Source: an uncultured bacterium
Lineage (GTDB): Bacteria; Bacillota; Clostridia; Oscillospirales; Acutalibacteraceae
DNA: 11,053 nucleotides
Reading direction: 5' to 3'
Assembly (NCBI GenBank): GCA_934875675.1
Contig: CAKXIK010000034.1
Location: 18,803-29,855 of the forward strand
This document shows positions 1-5,771 of the stretch, piece after piece (positions within the stretch are counted from its first letter, which is position 1; each line of letters starts with the position of its first letter). The position numbers and the translations under genes were made by a program. The notes under the pieces were generated by a model. The model was not told the origin of the DNA and did no database searches. It worked only from the letters and a program-made list of their open reading frames with translations.

Positions 1-1
1 A

Positions 2-991
2 CGTATCTTGCTTGCAAAGCATGCGGGAATGGCGATTATGTCTTTGGTGGAAAAGAACATAACTGCCCGTGATATCATCAATGAAACCTCAATTCGCAAT
101 GCGCTTGCCTGTGATATGGCTCTTGGCTGCAGTTCCAACAGTGTGCTGCATTTGTTGGCAATTGCAAACGAGGCGGGTGTTCCGCTGAATTTGCAGCTCT
201 TTAACGAGATGAGCGCCAAGGTGCCGAACCTGTGCCATCTGGCTCCTGCCGGTGCAACACACATGCAGGATCTGGATCGCGCCGGTGGCATTCCCGCTGT
301 TCAGGCAGAACTGCTTAAAAAAGGCCTGCTTGATCCCAATGCAATCACCGCAACGGGGAAATCGGTTGGTGAAAATGTTACAGGGGCAAAAATTCTTGAT
401 ACTAATGCAATTCGTCCCATTGAGAATCCGTACAGTACTACAGGCGGCATCCAAATTCTTTGGGGAAATCTGGCGCCGGAAGGCTGTGTGGTGAAGCGCA
501 GCGCGGTTGCACCGGAAATGCTGAAGCATACGGGGCCTGCACGCGTGTTCAACAGCGAGGATGAAGCAATTGATTCCATTTATCACGGCAAAATTCACGA
601 CGGTGATGTTGTTGTGATCCGTTACGAAGGACCAAAGGGTGGCCCCGGTATGCGTGAAATGCTCAACCCGACCAGTGCATTGGCGGGGATGAAACTGGAT
701 AAGACCGTTGCGCTGATCACCGACGGTCGATTTTCAGGCGCAAGCCGTGGTGCTTCGATCGGGCATGTCTGCCCCGAGGCGGCTTCGGGCGGAACGATTG
801 GTCTGGTGCAGGAGGGCGATCTGATCGAAATCGATATTCCAAACGCCAGCATCAATGTCCAGGTAAGTGATGATGAGCTCGCAAAGCGCAGAGAAGCTTA
901 TGTGCAGCCCGAGCCAAACATCAAAACAGGCTGGCTGGCGCGTTATGCGCGGCTGGTCAGCGGTGCAAATCGCGGTGCTGTGATGCAGTAA
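2..991 (+). CDS. ilvD: Dihydroxy-acid dehydratase, C-terminal part (cut by window edge)
   Basis: This enzyme dehydrates 2,3-dihydroxy-isovalerate and 2,3-dihydroxy-3-methylvalerate to the 2-oxoacids that precede valine, leucine and isoleucine. It is a cytoplasmic Fe-S enzyme. The frame is open to the left edge, so the gene starts outside the window. About 329 of the usual roughly 555 residues are present, so the N-terminal region carrying most of the cluster ligands is missing. Visible family features are the DMALGCSSNSVLHLLAIANEAG segment at about 113-178 and the signature TDGRFSGASRG at about 719-751, followed by the GHVCPEAASGG stretch. The SGASRG serine region corresponds to the catalytic serine of the IlvD/Edd family. 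The related Edd (6-phosphogluconate dehydratase) is less likely given the overall IlvD-like sequence. A terminator follows 14 bases after the stop codon, so the gene ends its transcription unit. Confidence 0.95.
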   Translation, partial: RILLAKHAGMAIMSLVEKNITARDIINETSIRNALACDMALGCSSNSVLHLLAIANEAGVPLNLQLFNEMSAKVPNLCHLAPAGATHMQDLDRAGGIPAVQAELLKKGLLDPNAITATGKSVGENVTGAKILDTNAIRPIENPYSTTGGIQILWGNLAPEGCVVKRSAVAPEMLKHTGPARVFNSEDEAIDSIYHGKIHDGDVVVIRYEGPKGGPGMREMLNPTSALAGMKLDKTVALITDGRFSGASRGASIGHVCPEAASGGTIGLVQEGDLIEIDIPNASINVQVSDDELAKRREAYVQPEPNIKTGWLARYARLVSGANRGAVMQ

Positions 992-1004
992 TATTCTGAT
1001 TTTC

Positions 1005-1041
1005 AGCCTCTGCAGGGATGGCCACTCTGCAGAGGCTTTTT
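1005..1041 (+). terminator. Intrinsic terminator after ilvD
   Basis: A perfect 11-bp inverted repeat, AGCCTCTGCAG (1005-1015) and CTGCAGAGGCT (1027-1037), has an 11-nt loop and runs directly into a T tract at 1037-1041. It lies just after the ilvD stop codon. Confidence 0.9.
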
Positions 1042-1066
1042 CACATGCAAATTCCACTCCCCTGCG

Positions 1067-1095
1067 TTGACAAGCTGGGTAAAACAGCGTAAAAT
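1067..1095 (+). promoter_or_regulatory. Sigma-A-type promoter for the DUF2007-like gene and metY
   Basis: TTGACA (1067-1072) is followed after exactly 17 bases by TAAAAT (1090-1095). This gives a perfect -35, a 5/6 match at the -10 and ideal spacing. It sits between the ilvD terminator and the next gene. Transcription would begin near 1102, giving a leader of about 130 nt. I see no riboswitch or T-box pattern in that leader. A second TTGACA at 1153-1158 lacks a good -10. Confidence 0.7.
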
Positions 1096-1230
1096 ATACT
1101 TTATTGCTTTTGCAGTGAAATGCGCAAGAGTGTGGTTGTGCAAGCGGCTGAGTTGACATCATTTTAATCGTATGCAGAATCTGTGGATGGATAACACGGT
1201 TTCTGTTTCGATGAAAGGAATGAAAACAGA

Positions 1231-1641
1231 GTGGACGAGCAAAAAAAAGAAATCACTACCGATAATACACCTCAGTTGATGATTACCGTGTCGGATGACA
1301 TTGAAGCAGACCGTATTACTGCAGCACTGCAGGATGAAGGAATTCCGGTGGCAAGGGAATATTCCAAGGATATGCAGGCTTCCAGCGTTTTGATGGGAAA
1401 AAGTGTAGGTGAAATTCGCCTGATGGTTCCTTCTTGCGAAGAAGAACGTGCCAGAGATATTTTGATTGGAATCGGCGCACTGGAGCAGGGAGAAGCAGAG
1501 GATCCTCAGCTGGAAGAGGAAACGCCGAAGAGAAAAATCTCCAGCTTCTGGATGATGGTTTTAGTGCTGCTGTTAGTAGCTTTGGCTGTTTTTGGAACCG
1601 ATGCGATTGTCGGATTGTTTCAGGGAATTTTTGCAAAATAA
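1231..1641 (+). CDS. Small DUF2007-like protein with C-terminal membrane helix
   Basis: The product has 136 residues and unknown function. Residues about 15-85 (MITVSDDIEADRITAALQDEG, then a region ending EIRLMVPSCEEERARDIL) resemble the DUF2007 'putative signal transducing' fold: a short beta-alpha-beta unit in which one helix follows an 'add/drop residue to shorter isoform' type pattern of A/L/E residues and a final strand reads as hydrophobic-V-P. An acidic linker (about 86-102) leads to one hydrophobic helix at about 106-122 (FWMMVLVLLLVALAVFG), so the protein is probably anchored with its domain in the cytoplasm. The start is GTG, preceded by AAAGGA at 1214-1219, 11 nt away; nearby ATG codons at 1211 and 1220 are in another frame. 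It lies 63 bp before metY on the same strand and is probably co-transcribed. The DUF2007 assignment is from sequence pattern only. Confidence 0.75.
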   Translation: MDEQKKEITTDNTPQLMITVSDDIEADRITAALQDEGIPVAREYSKDMQASSVLMGKSVGEIRLMVPSCEEERARDILIGIGALEQGEAEDPQLEEETPKRKISSFWMMVLVLLLVALAVFGTDAIVGLFQGIFAK

Positions 1642-1704
1642 AAGATGAGAAGTCCTTGGAGAGGGACCGTAAAAACTACTACTTTTGTGATGGGAACTGA
1701 TCGT

Positions 1705-2976
1705 ATGGATTATCAGATTGAAACGAAATGTATTCAGGCTGGCTATGAACCAAAGAACGGCGAATCGCGTGTGCTGCCAATTGTGCAAAGCACCACGTTC
1801 CGTTATGAGTCTGCCGATGAAATGGGTCAGCTCTTTGATTTAGAGAAGGACGGCTTTTTTTACAGCCGCTTGTCCAACCCTACTGTTGCTGCTGTAGAAA
1901 ATAAAATTGCAGCATTAGAGGGCGGCGTTGGTGCAATGCTGGTCAGCTCCGGTCAGTCTGCCACGTTTATGGCGATGATGAATATTTGCCATGCGGGAAG
2001 CCATGTCGTTGCCTGCAGCACAATCTATGGCGGCAGTTTTAATCTTTTGAATAAAACAATGCGCGAAATGGGTGTTGAAGCAACTTTTGTTTCGCCCAAT
2101 GCAACTGACGAAGAACTGAATGCAGCATTTCAGGAGAATACGCGCTGTGTTTTCGGGGAGACCATTTCGAACCCTTCGCTGAATGTGCTGGATTTGGAAC
2201 AGTTTGCAAAGGCGGCTCATAGTCACGGTGTTCCGCTGATCATTGACAATACATTTGCAACGCCTATCAATTGCCGTCCGTTTGAATTCGGTGCCGATAT
2301 TGTCACGCATTCTACCACCAAATATATGGATGGTCATGCAGTGGTCCTGGGTGGTGTTGTCGTGGATGGCGGCAAGTTCAACTGGAATAACGGAAAATAT
2401 CCGATGCTGACCGAGCCGGACGAAAGCTATCATGGCATTCGTTATACAGAACGCTTTGGCGCGGCTGCCTATATTACCAAGGCAAAGGTTCATCTAATGC
2501 GTGACCTTGGGGCGATGATGAGTCCAAATTCTGCTTTTCTGCTGAATCTGGGTTTGGAAACGTTGCCTTTGCGTGTTGAACGCCATTGCAGCAACGCGCT
2601 GGCGGTTGCCAGATGGCTGCAGAACAACGAACAAGTTGCGTGGGTAAAATATCCCGGTCTGGAGAACAGCGAAGACCGCGCACGTGTGGAAAAATACCTG
2701 CCAAAGGGAACCTGCGGCGTTATTTCGTTTGGTCTCAAAACGGGGCGTGCAGGTGCCGTCAAATTTATGGATGGCTTAAAGCTTGCTTCAATTGAAACCC
2801 ATGTTGCGGATATCCGCACCTGTTTGCTGCATCCTGCCAGTACTACGCACCGCCAGATGACAGACGAGCAGCTGCTCGAGGGAGGCGTTCGCCCTGATTT
2901 GATTCGCCTTTCTGTCGGACTGGAAAATGTGAACGATATTATTGCCGATTTGAATCAATCCATTGAAAAACTTTAA
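1705..2976 (+). CDS. metY: O-acetylhomoserine sulfhydrylase (homocysteine synthase), PLP-dependent
   Basis: This cytoplasmic enzyme joins O-acetyl-L-homoserine with sulfide to give homocysteine and acetate, the direct sulfhydrylation route to methionine. It belongs to the Cys/Met-metabolism PLP family. From the ATG at 1705 it has 423 residues, the usual size for the long MetY type. Visible features are FYSRLSNPT (Y53, R55; phosphate contact in the partner subunit), SSGQSA (residues 81-86), the cofactor-ring aspartate in IIDNTFATP (D181), and the Schiff-base lysine in STTKYMDGH (K206). The C-terminal HPASTTHRQM and LIRLSVGLEN motifs are also present. In-frame starts exist at 1645, 1687 and 1690, but known family members begin near MDYQIETKCIQAG, so 1705 is preferred. 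Its Shine-Dalgarno (GATGGGA, 1689-1695) is weak. A better GGAGAGGG at 1658-1665 has no start codon at normal distance, so the start is not certain. An O-acetylserine or cystathionine-type activity cannot be excluded from sequence. Confidence 0.92.
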   Translation: MDYQIETKCIQAGYEPKNGESRVLPIVQSTTFRYESADEMGQLFDLEKDGFFYSRLSNPTVAAVENKIAALEGGVGAMLVSSGQSATFMAMMNICHAGSHVVACSTIYGGSFNLLNKTMREMGVEATFVSPNATDEELNAAFQENTRCVFGETISNPSLNVLDLEQFAKAAHSHGVPLIIDNTFATPINCRPFEFGADIVTHSTTKYMDGHAVVLGGVVVDGGKFNWNNGKYPMLTEPDESYHGIRYTERFGAAAYITKAKVHLMRDLGAMMSPNSAFLLNLGLETLPLRVERHCSNALAVARWLQNNEQVAWVKYPGLENSEDRARVEKYLPKGTCGVISFGLKTGRAGAVKFMDGLKLASIETHVADIRTCLLHPASTTHRQMTDEQLLEGGVRPDLIRLSVGLENVNDIIADLNQSIEKL

Positions 2977-2990
2977 TTTTCTGGTATAAA
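2963..2990 (+). promoter_or_regulatory. Extended -10 promoter driving the structured RNA
   Basis: TTGAAA (2963-2968) overlaps the end of metY. A 16-bp spacer follows, with TG at 2982-2983 and then TATAAA (2985-2990), forming a TGnTATAAA extended -10. The expected transcription start (about 7 nt after the -10) is near 2997, which is exactly where the first helix of the downstream RNA begins. Confidence 0.65.
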
Positions 2991-2996
2991 ATCTGT

Positions 2997-3099
2997 GCGG
3001 GCAGGGCATGTTATAAGTGACACTCCGATAACATGAATTTGCGTTTGCCGTTGAGGAGTGCCCGCCGTTTTTGGGGGCAACTCCGAAAGCGGCTTTTTT
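2997..3099 (+). ncRNA. Candidate standalone structured small RNA, about 103 nt, class not recognised
   Basis: The interval between metY and iorA carries its own promoter and terminator and folds strongly. Helix P1 is GCGGGCA (2997-3003) with TGCCCGC (3059-3065), 7 bp. Helix P2 is CATGTTAT (3007-3014) with ATAACATG (3028-3035), 8 bp, closing a 13-nt loop. Within that loop CACTCC (3021-3026) is complementary to GGAGTG (3055-3060), so at least 4 bp (CTCC with GGAG) could form a pseudoknot next to P1. The 3' end is a 13-bp terminator hairpin (3064-3093) with a GCAA tetraloop, followed by six T. P1 shares bases 3064-3065 with the terminator, and GGAGTGCCC (3055-3063) could alternatively pair with GGGGGCAACTCC (3073-3084), so switching is possible. 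I could not match it to 6S, SRP RNA, tmRNA, T-box or a riboswitch known to me. Because iorA has a separate promoter downstream, a free sRNA is more likely than a leader. Confidence 0.55.
3064..3099 (+). terminator. Intrinsic terminator with GCAA tetraloop
   Basis: The arm GCCGTTTTTGGGG (3064-3076) pairs with CTCCGAAAGCGGC (3081-3093) over 13 bp, three of them G-U pairs, around a GCAA tetraloop (3077-3080). T6 follows at 3094-3099. It ends the candidate small RNA, or any transcript coming from metY. Confidence 0.8.
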
Positions 3100-3129
3100 A
3101 TTTTCCGAGGATTAGAATACTTTTTATAT

Positions 3130-3158
3130 TTGACGCGTTAAAGCGATAGTGCTATACT
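3130..3158 (+). promoter_or_regulatory. Promoter of the ior operon
   Basis: TTGACG (3130-3135), a 17-bp spacer, and TATACT (3153-3158) preceded by TG at 3150-3151 form a near-consensus sigma-A promoter with an extended -10. Transcription would start near 3165, about 60 nt before iorA. Confidence 0.75.
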
Positions 3159-3223
3159 AAGTAATGTATAGAAGAATTTTCATGTTTTCATAAGACATAG
3201 AGAAATTTGGAGGGGTACTTATT

Positions 3224-5026
3224 TTGAAGGATGCAAAATTTCTGATGGGCAATGAAGCCATCGGGTTGGCGGCGATTCGCTGCGGAGTGAGATTGGTTTC
3301 CGGCTATCCGGGTACGCCGTCCACTGAAATTCTGGAAACCGTTGCAAAAAATAATCCGGGCAATATTCATGTGGAATGGTCCGTTAATGAAAAAACGGCG
3401 ATGGAGGTTGCCGCTGCTGCTGCCTATGCAGGGGCACGCACCATGGTAACAATGAAGCAGGTAGGACTGAATGTTGCATCTGATCCGCTGATGAGCCTTG
3501 CTTATGTGGGCGTTAAGGGTGGAATGATCGTTGTTGCAGCAGATGACCCGGGACCGATTTCCTCCCAGACAGAACAGGATACCCGCCACTTTGCGCAATT
3601 TGCAAAATTACCGGTATTCGATCCCAGCTCGCCGGAAGAAGCATATGACATGGTCGAGGAAGCATTTGCATTATCCGAAAAATACGGGAAACCGGTCATC
3701 CTGCGTCCCACAACGCGTGTTTGTCATGGCTGTGCTTCTATTGAGTTAAAGGATGCCTTGCAGCTTCCCAAGCCGGAAGGTTTTCAGAAGGATTCCTCCC
3801 GTTGGGTCATATTTCCGCGTCTTTCCTTCCAGAATCATCAAAAGATTGAAGCGATGCTGCCGGAAATCGGCAATCAGTTTTCAGCAATGCGCTTTAATCA
3901 GCTGAGTGGCGAAGGCACAAAGGGAATTGTTACGGCGGGAATCAGCTACGAATATGTGCGCGAGGTTTTGCCGCAGGATGCTCCGGTGCGCTTATTAAAA
4001 ATCGGAACACCGCATCCATTCCCAGAAAAGCTTGCCCTGCAATTTTTAGATGGATTGACCGAAGTGCTGGTGATTGAAGAGCTTGACCCGGTTCTGGAAC
4101 GTGACTTGTTGCTGCTGTGCGGCAAGCGTCATCTTCCGGTAAAGGTTCTTGGCAAGCTCACCGGAGATGCGCCGTGTGCCGGGGAAAACAGCGTAGAAAT
4201 CGTTCGCAACATGTTGTCAGCTTTTGTGCCACTGTCGGCGAGCACTGCGGCAAAAGATGAGGAATCTTGTCCTCCACTGCCGGTTCGTCCGCCGGTTCTC
4301 TGTGCGGGATGCCCGCATCGTGCTTCCTTTTATGCAGTCAAGCGCGCAATGCAGGGGAAAAAAGCAGTATTCTGCGGCGATATCGGTTGTTATACGCTTG
4401 GAAACGCAAAGCCGCTGGATATGGTGGACACCTGCCTGTGCATGGGTGCCGGTGTCACAATGGCACAAGGTTTGCAGCGCATTGATCGCGATGCGAAATA
4501 TTTTTCCTTTATTGGCGATTCCACGTTTTTTGCCTCGGGACTTACCGGTGTGGTGAATGCCGTCTATAATGAAGCAGATCTGACGATTATTGTTCTGGAT
4601 AATTCAACGACCGCGATGACAGGGCATCAGCCGCATCCCGGTACCGGCAGAACAATGATGGGCAATATCGTGGAAAAGGTCAGTATCCCCAAAATTCTGG
4701 AAGCAGTCGGTGTTACCAAGGTTATAACGATGAATCCGCTGAAGCTGGAGGATTCTATTAAAACCGTTCGCGAATTTTCTGAATTGCCCGGTGTTAAGGC
4801 AATCATTTTTCAGGAACCATGTATTGCACTGGTTAAGCCGGAGCAGGCGCTATCAGTCGAGAAGGAAACCTGTATCGGTTGCAAAAAGTGTATTCGGGAG
4901 TTAGGCTGCCCCGCATTGGTACAGGATGGTGAAAAGGTTGCAGTGGAGCCGTCGCTGTGCACCGGATGTACGCTCTGTGCCCAGGTTTGCCCAGTGAATG
5001 CAATTCAAAAAAATAAAGGCGTGTGA
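3224..5026 (+). CDS. iorA: Indolepyruvate ferredoxin oxidoreductase, alpha subunit
   Basis: IorA is the thiamine-pyrophosphate and Fe-S subunit of the cytoplasmic IorAB enzyme. The complex oxidises indolepyruvate, phenylpyruvate and 4-hydroxyphenylpyruvate with CoA to arylacetyl-CoA and CO2, reducing ferredoxin; the reaction is reversible. The 600 residues match the family length. The N-terminal pyruvate-ferredoxin-oxidoreductase-like domain includes the GYPGTPSTEI motif. LCAGCPHR lies at about 359-366. The TPP domain carries GDIGCYTLG (385-393), GDSTFFASG (431-439) and LDNSTTAMTGHQPHPGTG (from 458). Two ferredoxin-like clusters follow: C550, C553, C556, C562 and C579, C582, C585, C589. The first has five residues before its last cysteine, as is usual for IorA. 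The start is TTG, chosen because TGGAGGGG (3209-3215) lies 8 nt upstream. It is the first gene of a unit with iorB and a CoA ligase. Confidence 0.96.
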   Translation: MKDAKFLMGNEAIGLAAIRCGVRLVSGYPGTPSTEILETVAKNNPGNIHVEWSVNEKTAMEVAAAAAYAGARTMVTMKQVGLNVASDPLMSLAYVGVKGGMIVVAADDPGPISSQTEQDTRHFAQFAKLPVFDPSSPEEAYDMVEEAFALSEKYGKPVILRPTTRVCHGCASIELKDALQLPKPEGFQKDSSRWVIFPRLSFQNHQKIEAMLPEIGNQFSAMRFNQLSGEGTKGIVTAGISYEYVREVLPQDAPVRLLKIGTPHPFPEKLALQFLDGLTEVLVIEELDPVLERDLLLLCGKRHLPVKVLGKLTGDAPCAGENSVEIVRNMLSAFVPLSASTAAKDEESCPPLPVRPPVLCAGCPHRASFYAVKRAMQGKKAVFCGDIGCYTLGNAKPLDMVDTCLCMGAGVTMAQGLQRIDRDAKYFSFIGDSTFFASGLTGVVNAVYNEADLTIIVLDNSTTAMTGHQPHPGTGRTMMGNIVEKVSIPKILEAVGVTKVITMNPLKLEDSIKTVREFSELPGVKAIIFQEPCIALVKPEQALSVEKETCIGCKKCIRELGCPALVQDGEKVAVEPSLCTGCTLCAQVCPVNAIQKNKGV

Positions 5027-5041
5027 GAAATAAGCAGATTT

Positions 5042-5050
5042 TGATATAAT
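5042..5050 (+). promoter_or_regulatory. Possible internal promoter between iorA and iorB (extended -10 only)
   Basis: TGATATAAT is a perfect TGnTATAAT extended -10 element, 16 bases after the iorA stop codon. No good -35 is found at 16-18 bp upstream. It could give iorB and the ligase extra transcription, or be chance in an AT-rich gap. Confidence 0.35.
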
Positions 5051-5066
5051 ACAATTTCGGTAAGTA

Positions 5067-5089
5067 CAACCGCCATATGCCTGCGGTTG
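5067..5089 (+). repeat. Inverted repeat (hairpin) in the iorA-iorB gap
   Basis: CAACCGC (5067-5073) and GCGGTTG (5083-5089) form a perfect 7-bp stem with a 9-nt loop, ending 3 nt before the iorB Shine-Dalgarno (AGAAAGG, 5093-5099). No T tract follows, so it is not a terminator. It may be an mRNA processing or stability element. Confidence 0.45.
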
Positions 5090-5112
5090 GGCAGAAAGGT
5101 ATGAGCGTAACA

Positions 5113-5697
5113 ATGAAAAGTATTTTGGTTTGCGGCGTTGGGGGACAGGGAACGCTGCTGGCTTCCAAGCTGATTGCACAGGCAGCCATGGCAAAGGGTT
5201 GGCAGGCGCGCAGTGCAGAAACCATTGGAATGGCACAGCGCGGCGGCAGTGTGGTCAGCCATGTGCGTATCGGTGATGAGATTTTCTCCCCAATGATCCC
5301 GCTGGACGGGGCAGATGTCATTTTGGGATTCGAGCCGGGTGAAGCGATGCGTGCGCTGCCGTATTTGAAGCAGGGCGGAACGGTGGTTGTTAGCCCTAAA
5401 GCGGTGCAGCCTGTAACCGCTTCGCTTGGTGCTTCCAAATACAATGGCGAGGAAGCATTCTCTTGGCTGCAAAAAAAAGTGTCTGATTTAATTGTAGTGG
5501 ATGGCGAAAAGATTTGTATGCAGTGTGGCTCGCCAAAGGTGTTGAACATTGCGATGCTGGGGGCAGCAGCTTCGCGCAATGTGTTTGGGATCACATTAAA
5601 CGAATTGGAAGAAGCAATCCGCGCCAGAGTTCCCGAACGTTTTTGGAGCATGAATCTTCAGGCATTACAGCTTGGTGCAGATGCTGCAAAAAAATGA
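5113..5697 (+). CDS. iorB: Indolepyruvate ferredoxin oxidoreductase, beta subunit
   Basis: IorB is the gamma-domain-like partner of IorA and is needed for 2-oxoacid oxidation in the cytoplasm. From the ATG at 5113 it has 194 residues, typical for the family. It opens with SILVCGVGGQGTLLASKLIA (from residue 3), the glycine-rich nucleotide/CoA-binding-fold motif of the POR gamma family, followed by ETIGMAQRGGSVVSHVRIGDE, a strongly conserved IorB block. In-frame ATG codons at 5077 and 5101 also exist. The Shine-Dalgarno AGAAAGG (5093-5099) lies inside the longer versions and only fits 5113. The spacing of 13 nt is long, but it is normal once one allows that this sequence pairs with the outer half of the 16S rRNA anti-Shine-Dalgarno. 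It is separated from iorA by 86 bp, an unusually wide gap for tightly coupled subunits, holding a hairpin and a possible promoter. Confidence 0.94.
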   Translation: MKSILVCGVGGQGTLLASKLIAQAAMAKGWQARSAETIGMAQRGGSVVSHVRIGDEIFSPMIPLDGADVILGFEPGEAMRALPYLKQGGTVVVSPKAVQPVTASLGASKYNGEEAFSWLQKKVSDLIVVDGEKICMQCGSPKVLNIAMLGAAASRNVFGITLNELEEAIRARVPERFWSMNLQALQLGADAAKK

Positions 5698-5730
5698 TAA
5701 TCAAGCGCGTGTGTGCGCGGTTGTACCAAA

Positions 5731-5749
5731 ATCATTGAATACCAATGAT
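5731..5749 (+). repeat. Inverted repeat (hairpin) before the CoA ligase gene
   Basis: ATCATTG (5731-5737) and CAATGAT (5743-5749) form a perfect 7-bp stem with a 5-nt loop, ending just before the Shine-Dalgarno AAAGGA (5754-5759). There is no T tract. It resembles in size and position the hairpin before iorB. Confidence 0.4.
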
Positions 5750-5771
5750 CTTGAAAGGAATGATCCAACCG

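Noticed and set aside
89..598. Antisense open frame opposite ilvD
   Set aside because: Low-complexity Cys/His/Ile-rich product typical of the reverse strand of a real gene; no domain and no ribosome-binding site seen.
1153..1180. Second TTGACA with a possible CAGAAT -10
   Set aside because: The -10 is only 4/6 with a 16-bp spacer, and a much better promoter lies at 1067-1095.
3033..3149. Open frame of 38 codons (ATG at 3033, rich in Arg and Lys) overlapping the small RNA
   Set aside because: It has no Shine-Dalgarno, runs through the terminator hairpin and the next promoter, and its basic composition is what a GC-rich hairpin in an arbitrary frame gives.
4833..5651. Long antisense open frame (272 codons, minus strand)
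   Set aside because: It lies opposite the well-supported iorA 3' end and iorB, spans the gap between them, and encodes no recognisable domain.
5705..5719. GCGCG-TGTGT-GCGCG alternating purine/pyrimidine stretch
   Set aside because: Only about 4 bp of true complementarity; too short to be a convincing hairpin or operator, and not repeated elsewhere.
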